From assembly GCA_046350935.1 (NCBI GenBank), contig JAXLZK010000004.1, positions 1-64,000 on the forward strand: 64,000 nt of DNA, given 5' to 3'. Positions 50,095-56,457 of the stretch are shown one piece after another; positions within the stretch are counted from its first letter, which is position 1, and every line of letters starts with the position of its first letter. The DNA comes from Nitrobium sp046350935. Lineage in GTDB: Bacteria; Nitrospirota; Thermodesulfovibrionia; Thermodesulfovibrionales; Dissulfurispiraceae. The position numbers and the translations under genes are program-made. The notes below the pieces were generated by a model that worked only from the letters and a program-made list of their open reading frames with translations, was not told the DNA's origin and searched no databases.

Positions 50095-51810
50095 ATGGCT
50101 GAAGCGCGCCACCTGGCCACATTTACCCGGGACCTGACCGTGCTGTACGCGGAAGACGATGCCGCGGCCCGTTCGATTATGGAGAGGATGCTTGCCCACC
50201 TTTTCAAACGGGTCATCCTGGCGGAGGACGGAAGGGAGGGGCTGGAGAAGTTCAGACAGAACGCGGTCGATATCGTCGTCACGGACAACCTGATGCCCCG
50301 GATGAACGGCCTGGACCTCATCGAGGAGATACGGAAGACGAACATCACCGTCCCGATCGTCCTCATTACCGCATATATCGATACGGAGTTTCTCATCAAG
50401 GCGATCAACCTCGGGGTCACCCAGTTCGTTGCGAAACCCATCAGTTTCAAGAACCTCCTCGGCGCCATCGAGATTGCCGTGCAGCGTGTCCTTATCGAGA
50501 ATCTCGCCCGCACGTCCCAGGAGCAGGAGCTGGAGCTCCTGAAATACCGCGAGAGGTACCATTTTGCCCAGCAGGAGCGGGCCTTCAAGAAGGAGCTGAA
50601 CATCATCAGGAATGACCTGTTCCTCCGGAAAGTCGACCTGGCCGGCACGGGGGCGGGGCGCAGGGAATGGCTCATCGGCGCGTACTATAAACCCCTCGAC
50701 ATCCTGAGCGGCGACAGTTACTCCGTCCGGGAGATCGGGGAGGGAAGGGTGGTCCTCTTCCTTGCCGATGCCATGGGCAAAGGACTCTCCGCCTCCGTCA
50801 GCTCGATTCTCTCCACCGCCTTCGCCAATCACCTTATCGACGAAATGAAGGAGGCAGGTGTTTTCGATTTCGGGGAGTTCATCAGGAGGTACACGAAGTT
50901 TATCAGGCGGGAGCTCCTTGAGGACGAGATCGTCAGCGCTTCTTTCCTGTACCTCGACCTGCTTGGGGAGACGATGGAAGCGGCCCTCTTCTCCATGCCT
51001 CCGATGGTCTGCCAGACGGCGGACGGCGGGATAGTGCGGATCAAGAGCAACAATATGCCCCTGATCCGGTTCCTGGACGAAACGGCAATAGGGCGCTACG
51101 ACATCTCCTCTTTCAGCAAGATTCTCGTGCACACCGACGGCCTGGACGAGAGCGTCGGGGAAGGGGGCGCGCTCTACCAGAACTCCCTGGAGAACGACTT
51201 CGTCCAGTCCCACTTCAAAAGCGACCTTGCGGCCCGGTTTGCGCAAAGGGTCGAAAAGCCCGAAGACGACGTCACCTTCATTTTCCTGCGGAGACTCGAC
51301 CACACCGTGGTGTGGGAAAGGACCTTCGTCGTCGAGTCGCGGTTCGGGGAGCTGGCGAAGGCCACCAAAGCGGTGGAAGAGCTCCTGACGACGGTGGAGG
51401 CGGGCGAGGACTTCAAGAGCATGTTCATCAACTCCCTTACGGAGGTGCTGATGAACGCGTACGAGCACGGCAATCTGAATATCGACTGCACGCTGAAGAA
51501 TCTCCTCACCAGGGAAGGCACGTACGAAAGCTATTGCCGGGATTCGGAGAGGGAAAACCGCAAGAGGATTACGATCTCTCTTTCCCTGGCTGAGCAGGAG
51601 GGGGAGGAGCTGCTGCGCCTCTCCGTTGCCGACGAGGGCTGCGGCTTCGACCCCCTGTCCCTTCAGGAGGCGAACCTTGACCCCTGCCGCATCAGCGGAC
51701 GGGGCATAGAGATCGCCCGCCGCCTCAGCGACGAGCTGTTCTATAATAGAAAGGGCAATGAGGTGACCGTGCTGAAGAAAATCGACAAGGGGGCGGGCAT
51801 ATGGAAGTGA
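50095..51810 (+). CDS. Response regulator with PP2C phosphatase and anti-sigma-type ATPase domains
   Basis: 571 residues. Receiver domain: acidic pair in LYAEDD, phosphoacceptor D64 in VVTDNLMPRMNG, Lys in VAKPIS. A coiled-coil linker (about 145-185) follows. The SpoIIE-like PP2C domain has the metal motifs LSGDSYSV and LADAMGKGLSAS and a DDVTFIFLR end. The C-terminal GHKL kinase domain resembles RsbW/SpoIIAB: SLTEVLMNAYEHGN, VADEGCGFDP, GRGIEIARRL. Thus one protein can both dephosphorylate and phosphorylate a STAS partner under receiver control. The STAS gene at 51801 overlaps its end by 10 nt. Confidence 0.87.
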   Translation: MAEARHLATFTRDLTVLYAEDDAAARSIMERMLAHLFKRVILAEDGREGLEKFRQNAVDIVVTDNLMPRMNGLDLIEEIRKTNITVPIVLITAYIDTEFLIKAINLGVTQFVAKPISFKNLLGAIEIAVQRVLIENLARTSQEQELELLKYRERYHFAQQERAFKKELNIIRNDLFLRKVDLAGTGAGRREWLIGAYYKPLDILSGDSYSVREIGEGRVVLFLADAMGKGLSASVSSILSTAFANHLIDEMKEAGVFDFGEFIRRYTKFIRRELLEDEIVSASFLYLDLLGETMEAALFSMPPMVCQTADGGIVRIKSNNMPLIRFLDETAIGRYDISSFSKILVHTDGLDESVGEGGALYQNSLENDFVQSHFKSDLAARFAQRVEKPEDDVTFIFLRRLDHTVVWERTFVVESRFGELAKATKAVEELLTTVEAGEDFKSMFINSLTEVLMNAYEHGNLNIDCTLKNLLTREGTYESYCRDSERENRKRITISLSLAEQEGEELLRLSVADEGCGFDPLSLQEANLDPCRISGRGIEIARRLSDELFYNRKGNEVTVLKKIDKGAGIWK

Positions 51811-52094
51811 AAATCACCGGGGCTATGGAAGTGACCATCTCCGGCACCATCAAAAGCATCGAAGATTACCAGGAGATCAAGGAGACGGTACGGGAAGTGG
51901 TGAGCGACGGAAAGGGCGACCTGCTGATCAGGATCCCTGCCTCCCTTACCATGACCTCCTCCGTCATAGGTTTCTTCCTGAAGCTTATTTATAAGGACCA
52001 GGTGAAAGTATCGATGCTGGTGGGGGACGAGAGGCTCTACCGCCTGCTCGACGTGCTGAACCTGCTCACCGTTTTCGGCGTGAAAAAGATGTAG
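51801..52094 (+). CDS. STAS-domain anti-sigma-antagonist-like protein
   Basis: 97 residues overlapping the previous gene by 10 nt. Pattern: MEVTISGTIKSIEDYQEIKE, LLIRIPASLTMTSSVIGFFL, VSMLVGDERLYRLLDVLNLL. The MTSS segment lies where STAS proteins carry the phosphorylated Ser/Thr. It is the obvious substrate of the PP2C and GHKL domains encoded just upstream (partner switching). The downstream target (sigma factor or other) is not in the window. Positions 52095-52148 between it and the convergent metacaspase gene are GC-rich with no gene. Confidence 0.82.
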   Translation: MEVKITGAMEVTISGTIKSIEDYQEIKETVREVVSDGKGDLLIRIPASLTMTSSVIGFFLKLIYKDQVKVSMLVGDERLYRLLDVLNLLTVFGVKKM

Positions 52095-52148
52095 CTCCCG
52101 CCGGATGCGCCGCTGCCCCGCCCCCCGGCCGGGGACCCGGGCGCTCCG

Positions 52149-53180
52149 CTACCGTGCGCCGAGCGGGAAGTCCTCCCCGCGCGCGAAGCTGTTGGGGTTC
52201 TGGACCGCTCCCTTATACTGCCTGGTGAGCTCGGGGACCTTGACGTTCAAATAGCTTACCAGTTCCTTTACCGTAATGGTGCCGTCGGGGGAGGGCCCGC
52301 CGTCGGCTTCGCCCGCCAGACCCTTCAGCAGGGCGAAGGTGAAAACTCCGTGGCCGAGCTGCCTGAACTCCGTTGCCGACTGGGAGGCTCCGGCTGCGGT
52401 CAGGACGGTGATATCCAGCCCTTTCGTCATCTGGTGGACCGCCTTCCCCTCGGTGTGCGCGCCGAGGGAAAAGTTGTCCAGCGCCCCGCCGGAATGGCAG
52501 GCATCCAGCACCAGGAGCTGCTTCCGGGCTTTTACGAGCGTGCTCAGCTCCCTGAGGAAGCGCGCGGAGAGGCCCCGCTCCTCGAGCATTCCGTGGTCTC
52601 CGCTCAAACGGGTGACATCGGAAAGCGCCATGTAGAACTCCGCTTTCTTCCCTGCGTCCTCCCTGCTTAATACCCCGTGCCCCGCATAGTAAAAGACGAA
52701 GACGTCCTCCGGTCCGGCCTCGCTGATGACCCGCTGGAAGGCGTCTTCAATGGTGCCCCGCACCGCCTGTCCATCGTAGATCGTCTGCTTTACCACCTGG
52801 CTGAAAATCTTCTTTCCGTGCTGCTCCACCGCCCGGACGAAGGATTCGGCATCCGAGCGCCCGTACCGTAAGGTCATTTTCGGGTTCTTGTATTCGTTGA
52901 TGCCCACCGCGAGGATAAAGAGGCGCGAGGCGGAAGAGACCTTGCCGTCGGAAAGTCCGGCGATGGCGTTGATCTCCTTGCCGCCCGCCCCGGGGGCGGG
53001 GGCATCGGCATCAGGCTGCCGGGCGAAGGCGGCCTGATGCGGGAAGCAGAACTGCCAAAGCAGGAGTGCAAGGACGAAAAGAAGAGCGGCCCTGCGGGCT
53101 CCCCGGAACGGAGCCGCCGGCGCCCCCTCGGATGACGCGTGACGGACGGGGCTGCTCTGCGCCCCCGTGAAGTGCTCCAC
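52149..53180 (-). CDS. Secreted or membrane-anchored metacaspase-like protease (C14)
   Basis: 343 residues from a GTG at 53180 with GGGAGGG upstream. A basic N-terminus and one hydrophobic segment (about 31-53) act as signal or anchor. The caspase domain has ILAVGINEYKN, LRYGRSDAESFVRAV, the catalytic H168 in VFYYAGHGVL and C228 in VLDACHSGG. A self-contained p20/p10-like end follows (FTFALLKGLAGEADGGPSPD, then TVKELVSYLNVKVPEL). Such enzymes cleave after Arg/Lys, usually Ca-dependent; targets are unknown. Its mRNA leader carries a c-di-GMP-I riboswitch and a terminator, so expression is probably controlled by c-di-GMP. Confidence 0.88.
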   Translation of the reverse strand: MEHFTGAQSSPVRHASSEGAPAAPFRGARRAALLFVLALLLWQFCFPHQAAFARQPDADAPAPGAGGKEINAIAGLSDGKVSSASRLFILAVGINEYKNPKMTLRYGRSDAESFVRAVEQHGKKIFSQVVKQTIYDGQAVRGTIEDAFQRVISEAGPEDVFVFYYAGHGVLSREDAGKKAEFYMALSDVTRLSGDHGMLEERGLSARFLRELSTLVKARKQLLVLDACHSGGALDNFSLGAHTEGKAVHQMTKGLDITVLTAAGASQSATEFRQLGHGVFTFALLKGLAGEADGGPSPDGTITVKELVSYLNVKVPELTRQYKGAVQNPNSFARGEDFPLGAR

Positions 53181-53270
53181 TGTTTTCTGCCCTCCCTTCC
53201 GCCCGTCCGGCGGTCCGCTGCGGCGGGGGTGCCGGTCCGGGCAAGCGCGTCCGGAACCGCGATTGCCTTT

Positions 53271-53320
53271 GACGATAAAAAAAGCCTGCTTCCTCGGGGA
53301 AACAGGCTTTTTTTATCGTC
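53271..53320 (-). terminator. Strong terminator in the metacaspase leader (riboswitch expression platform)
   Basis: An 18-bp perfect stem (53271-53288 with 53303-53320) around a 14-nt loop. Its A-tract and T-tract give seven T on either strand. On the minus strand it lies between the c-di-GMP riboswitch and the metacaspase start. Confidence 0.85.
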
Positions 53321-53339
53321 CTGGACTGAAGAGACTCAC

Positions 53340-53432
53340 TGTTTCTTCGGCAGCCCGGCTGTCCCTCCTGCGGGAAGGACCCGTAGCTTTGTGCCCCCTG
53401 GTTACCCAGGGTTTACCCTTTCGGAAATGCTG
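53340..53432 (-). ncRNA. Cyclic-di-GMP-I (GEMM) riboswitch
   Basis: Minus-strand RNA shows the class I consensus in order: AGGGUAAACC; a P2 helix CCCUGG-GUAA-CCAGGG with a GNRA tetraloop; GCACAAAGCUACGGG; a P3 helix GUCCUUCC-CGCA-GGAGGGAC; then AGCCGGGCUGCCGAA. The usual partner sequences are AGGGCAAACC, CGCAAAGCCACGGG and AUAGCCGGGUUGCCG. It sits about 160 nt after a good promoter, ahead of a strong terminator and the metacaspase gene. Whether c-di-GMP turns expression on or off cannot be decided by eye. Confidence 0.88.
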
Positions 53433-53598
53433 CTTTTTCTGTCTGTCAAAGAGCGCTGCGGATGCGTGCTCGACGCACGAAGCGGTAAAAAGAAGGCGCT
53501 GCAGGAGGAAGAGGAGAAGCCGGACGAATCAGGAAAATCGCCGTCGCGGGGAGATGCGGGATGCGTACCCTGTTTCTTTCTACAGCCACAACGCTTCT

Positions 53599-53627
53599 AT
53601 TATAATGATCTGGACCTGTCTTTTCAA
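53599..53627 (-). promoter_or_regulatory. Sigma-70 promoter of the riboswitch-metacaspase transcript
   Basis: On the minus strand TTGAAA (53627-53622), 17 nt, TATAAT (53604-53599). The predicted start is near 53592, giving a leader of about 410 nt that contains the riboswitch and terminator. Confidence 0.75.
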
Positions 53628-53676
53628 TGTCTCCTGCTTTCTGCGGCGCACCCTGTACGGTTGCCCCTGTTCGGGG

Positions 53677-53682
53677 TATAAT
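53677..53682 (+). promoter_or_regulatory. -10 box of tsaC, leaderless type
   Basis: TATAAT ends 5 nt before the ATG at 53688, with only GAGGA between. Confidence 0.55.
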
Positions 53683-53687
53683 GAGGA

Positions 53688-54293
53688 ATGATCATCACCC
53701 TGACACGGGAGAACCTCGAAACGGCGCTGCAGGAGGCGGTCACCCTCCTCCGGAACGGCGGTGTCGTCGCCTACCCCACGGAGACCTTTTACGGCCTCGG
53801 TGCAAAGTATGACCTGCTCCCCGCTGTTGAGCGGGTCTACGAGATAAAGAAGCGGCCGGCGGAGAAGGCGATGCCGCTGATAATCGGAATGAGGGAGCTC
53901 CTGCCCCTTCTGACGGATTCGGTAAGCGTCCGGGCCGAGGAGCTGATGCGCACCTTCTGGCCAGGCCCCCTTACCCTTCTCTTTCCCGCCCGGGCAGGGC
54001 TTCCCGCTCCGCTTGTCTCCGGGGGCCGCGTTGCCGTGCGCATCCCGGGAGAGTCCTTTGCGCTGCAGCTTGCCCGGCGCGCCGCCTTCCCCATTACGGC
54101 GACGAGCGCCAACATCTCCGCTCATCCGCCGGCGCGCACCCCGGCAATGCTCCTCGATTATTTCGGCTCCTCTCTCGACTGCATCATCGACGGGGGCGAG
54201 TCGACGGGCAGCGCTCCCTCCACTATCGTCGACGTTGCAGGGGAGAAAGTCACGCTCGTGCGGAGGGGCGCTGTCGATCTCCCCTCGTTGTAG
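53688..54293 (+). CDS. tsaC: Threonylcarbamoyl-AMP synthase TsaC (Sua5/YrdC family)
   Basis: Makes threonylcarbamoyl-adenylate from Thr, bicarbonate and ATP for t6A37 tRNA modification. 201 residues: LLRNGGVVAYPTETFYGLGA, VYEIKKRPAEKAMPLIIG, FWPGPLTLLFPA, VAVRIPGESFALQL, ITATSANISAHPP and APSTIVDVAGEKVTLVRRGA, all YrdC-domain hallmarks. It is the short form without the C-terminal Sua5 domain. It works with TsaB (5987-6670). It is divergent from the riboswitch-metacaspase unit. Confidence 0.93.
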   Translation: MIITLTRENLETALQEAVTLLRNGGVVAYPTETFYGLGAKYDLLPAVERVYEIKKRPAEKAMPLIIGMRELLPLLTDSVSVRAEELMRTFWPGPLTLLFPARAGLPAPLVSGGRVAVRIPGESFALQLARRAAFPITATSANISAHPPARTPAMLLDYFGSSLDCIIDGGESTGSAPSTIVDVAGEKVTLVRRGAVDLPSL

Positions 54294-54532
54294 CGGGCGG
54301 CCCCGCACGCCGCGGGGGCTGCGCCTGCAGTGGTCCTCTCCCCGTCTCTTCCCCCCGGCTGCCTGCTCCCTGCCCGCGCGGAAAGGGCCTCCAGCGGCCG
54401 GGGAGGCGCTCCGGAAGCCGCTCTGCCTTCCGCTTCATCGCTCCGCCGCATAGTTCATCTTTTTGAACAATCGTTGCCGAAAATTGAATGTTTCCTTTTA
54501 CGCAACTTTCGTTTAAAAGAATGATTTATTTG

Positions 54533-54561
54533 TTGACAAATGCTGAATGATTGTTTATAGT
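54533..54561 (+). promoter_or_regulatory. Sigma-70 promoter of the HTH gene
   Basis: TTGACA (54533-54538), 17 nt, TATAGT (54556-54561) in an AT-rich stretch (54460-54570) unlike its surroundings. GAATGATT occurs twice across the promoter (about 54519 and 54545), a possible operator for the encoded regulator. Positions 54294-54460 hold no gene. Confidence 0.8.
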
Positions 54562-54580
54562 AAGTTCAAAGGGAGCATGA

Positions 54581-55126
54581 ATGCTGAAAAGTCTATTTTC
54601 ATCGGCGATACGAGCAGACGTCCTGGCGCTGCTTCTCAACAGTCCGGACGAAAAATTCTATGTGCGGGAGATTGCGAAGCTTCTCAGAAAGAACCCTTCG
54701 GGCGTGAAAAGGGAGCTTGACAGGCTGGAAGAAATGGGACTTGTCTACAGCGAGAAGGTTGCAAACCTGAAATATTTTCAGGCCAACAACAATTCGCCCC
54801 TTTTTTCGGAGCTGAAAGACCTTATCGCCAAGTCCCTCGGACTTCCCGGCGCCCTCAAGAGCCTCCTCCGCGCGAACGGCATCAAGGTCGCCTTCATCTA
54901 TGGGCCGTACGCGGAGGGAGAAGACCCTTCATTTGTCGACTTGTTTGTAATAGGACCGTCTGTTCCCTCCCTCCTCATGGGGCTTCAGGAGGTCGAGAGA
55001 CGATTCGGGAAAAAGATACACTGTACGGTGATCGAGGAATCCGAATACAAACAGAGGAAGAAAAAGGACTCCGGCATGAAGCGTATCCTTTCGGAAAAAA
55101 GGATTACCCTGCTGGGAAGGGCTTAA
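54581..55126 (+). CDS. HTH regulator fused to an inactive nucleotidyltransferase-like domain
   Basis: 181 residues from ATG 54581 (AGGGAG upstream; an out-of-frame ATG lies 4 nt earlier). The N-terminal about 85 residues form a winged helix (AIRADVLALLLNSPDEKFYV, REIAKLLRKNPSGVKRELDR, LEEMGLVYSEK). The C-terminal part resembles the MNT nucleotidyltransferase fold, but GSYARG is GPYAEG and the SDIDL motif is SFVDL, so the metal aspartate pair is broken. Related HTH-nucleotidyltransferase proteins are transcription factors or antitoxin-like. An AT-rich strong promoter with a repeated 8-mer suggests autoregulation. Confidence 0.78.
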   Translation: MLKSLFSSAIRADVLALLLNSPDEKFYVREIAKLLRKNPSGVKRELDRLEEMGLVYSEKVANLKYFQANNNSPLFSELKDLIAKSLGLPGALKSLLRANGIKVAFIYGPYAEGEDPSFVDLFVIGPSVPSLLMGLQEVERRFGKKIHCTVIEESEYKQRKKKDSGMKRILSEKRITLLGRA

Positions 55127-55191
55127 AAACAACTGACTCCCGGAATGGCTCGCAGAACGGAGGCGTCCGGGACGGAAAGGGGGTGAACAGA

Positions 55192-55269
55192 ATGGCTGCG
55201 ACAAAAAAGGCTCCTGCAAAGAAGGCTGCTGCGAAGGCTCCTGCAAAAAAGACTGCAAAGAAGAAGTAA
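55192..55269 (+). CDS. 25-residue Lys/Ala-rich histone-tail-like protein
   Basis: ATG 55192 opens 25 codons composed almost only of Ala, Lys, Pro and Thr in a KKAPAKKAAAKAPAKK pattern, like histone H1 tails and the C-termini of some bacterial HU proteins. A GTG three codons upstream is an alternative start. A GGGGG stretch lies upstream. It follows the HTH gene by 65 nt and is closed by a strong terminator 34 nt later, so it shares that transcript. It probably binds nucleic acid; no family is assigned. Confidence 0.6.
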   Translation: MAATKKAPAKKAAAKAPAKKTAKKK

Positions 55270-55302
55270 GAGAGAGCGGGCGAGTAAGTAGAAAAAAGAT
55301 CA

Positions 55303-55368
55303 GGGAATACCCAAAAGCATTTTGGTAGTGCCGACGCTACGGAAAATTTGGGTATTCCCCTTTTTTTT
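55303..55368. terminator. Bidirectional rho-independent terminator
   Basis: GGGAATACCCAAA (55303-55315) pairs perfectly with TTTGGGTATTCCC (55347-55359), with a smaller GTAG...CTAC hairpin in the loop, followed by T8. On the minus strand a T6 run follows within a few bases, so it also ends lpxC. Confidence 0.88.
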
Positions 55369-56251
55369 ACCGGTAGTTCAGAGCGCGACGGCTTACCTGA
55401 TCGACTTCGGAGCGCAAGAGGTAGCAGTCGGGAGAGAGGAGGAGCTTCTTCAGGAAGCGGAGGTTTGCCGTATGCCCCGCTTTTTCGAGGAGGATATGCC
55501 CCTGTATGGGGAAGCCGATCAGGGACAGGTCCCCGATGGTGTCGAGTATCTTGTGGCGTACGAATTCGTCGTTGAACCGGAGCCCGCTGGCGTTCAGGAC
55601 CCCCTCGTCGCCCACCACGACCGCGTTCTCCAGCGAGCCGCCCTGCGCCAAGCCGTTTGCCCGCAGCATCTCCACGTCACGGAGAAAACCGAAGGTCCGC
55701 GCGGGGGCGATCTCCTTCACAAAATTCTTCTCGTTGATATCGATCGTCAATTCCTGGTGTCCGAGCAGGTGGTGGTTGAAGCTGATGGAAAAGGAAATGC
55801 GCGTCCCCTCGTACGGCAGGGCGACGACGCGCGCATGGGAATCCTCATACGCCACCGGCTTGGTAATGACGATATGGGGCATTTTTTTCCCCTGCTTGGC
55901 GATCCCGGCGTCGAGAAGCATTCCGGTGAGCTCCAGGGAGCTCCCGTCGAGGATGGGGATTTCCGGGCCGTCCACCTCCACGTGGAGGTTGTCGATGCCG
56001 AGCCCCGCTGCCGCGGCGAGGAGGTGTTCCACCGTCCTGATCTTTGCTCCCTCGTATCCAATGGTCGTGGCAAAGGCCGTATCGATCACGGAGTGGACAT
56101 TCGCCTTGATGATTGCCCCCTTGTCGATACGGTAGAAAACCACTCCGGTGTCCCGGGGCGCAGGCTTTACCCTTACCGACGCATGTTTGCCGGTATGCAG
56201 GCCGATTCCGTGAAAAGCGACTTCTTTTTTGATCGTTCGTTGGAGTCTCAT
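55367..56251 (-). CDS. lpxC: UDP-3-O-acyl-N-acetylglucosamine deacetylase LpxC
   Basis: Zinc deacetylase, first committed step of lipid A synthesis. 294 residues starting MRLQRTIKKEVAFHGIGLHTGK. Motifs: IRTVEHLLAAAAGLGIDN (His zinc ligand), PEIPILDGSS, and KILDTIGDLSLIGFPIQGHI with the second His and Asp ligands; the Phe/Gly-rich FGFLRD segment is also present. The length is normal. It stands alone, 206 nt downstream of tldD, and has a consensus sigma-54 promoter directly upstream, which is uncommon for this essential gene. Confidence 0.95.
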   Translation of the reverse strand: MRLQRTIKKEVAFHGIGLHTGKHASVRVKPAPRDTGVVFYRIDKGAIIKANVHSVIDTAFATTIGYEGAKIRTVEHLLAAAAGLGIDNLHVEVDGPEIPILDGSSLELTGMLLDAGIAKQGKKMPHIVITKPVAYEDSHARVVALPYEGTRISFSISFNHHLLGHQELTIDINEKNFVKEIAPARTFGFLRDVEMLRANGLAQGGSLENAVVVGDEGVLNASGLRFNDEFVRHKILDTIGDLSLIGFPIQGHILLEKAGHTANLRFLKKLLLSPDCYLLRSEVDQVSRRALNYR

Positions 56252-56269
56252 ATTAAAATTAAATATGTC

Positions 56270-56285
56270 AGCAAATAATGTGCCA
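56270..56285 (-). promoter_or_regulatory. Sigma-54 (-24/-12) promoter of lpxC
   Basis: Minus-strand TGGCACATTATTTGCT (56285-56270), GG and GC 12 nt apart. The predicted start near 56259 is about 8 nt before the ATG at 56251. A weak TTTAAT 6 nt before the ATG is an alternative sigma-70 element. Confidence 0.75.
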
Positions 56286-56321
56286 GTTAAAAATCTGGAG
56301 AAAACAAGGGCGTGCAGAGAG

Positions 56322-56368
56322 GGATGTGTTGATTAATTTCGCTGTTGTGTAGGATTTGACACACATCC
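56322..56368. promoter_or_regulatory. Inverted repeat upstream of the lpxC promoter
   Basis: GGATGTGT (56322-56329) and ACACATCC (56361-56368) form an 8-bp inverted repeat 37 to 83 nt upstream of the -24 element. It could be an activator site or a hairpin after tldD. The remainder of 56286-56457 shows nothing else. Confidence 0.35.
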
Positions 56369-56457
56369 AGAGGGTTGAAGGGCTTGTAAGCGCTTTCCTC
56401 CGAGCCTGACGTTCTCAGGTGTCGTGACGCGGCCTCCGGCGGCGTTCCGGCGCCCGG

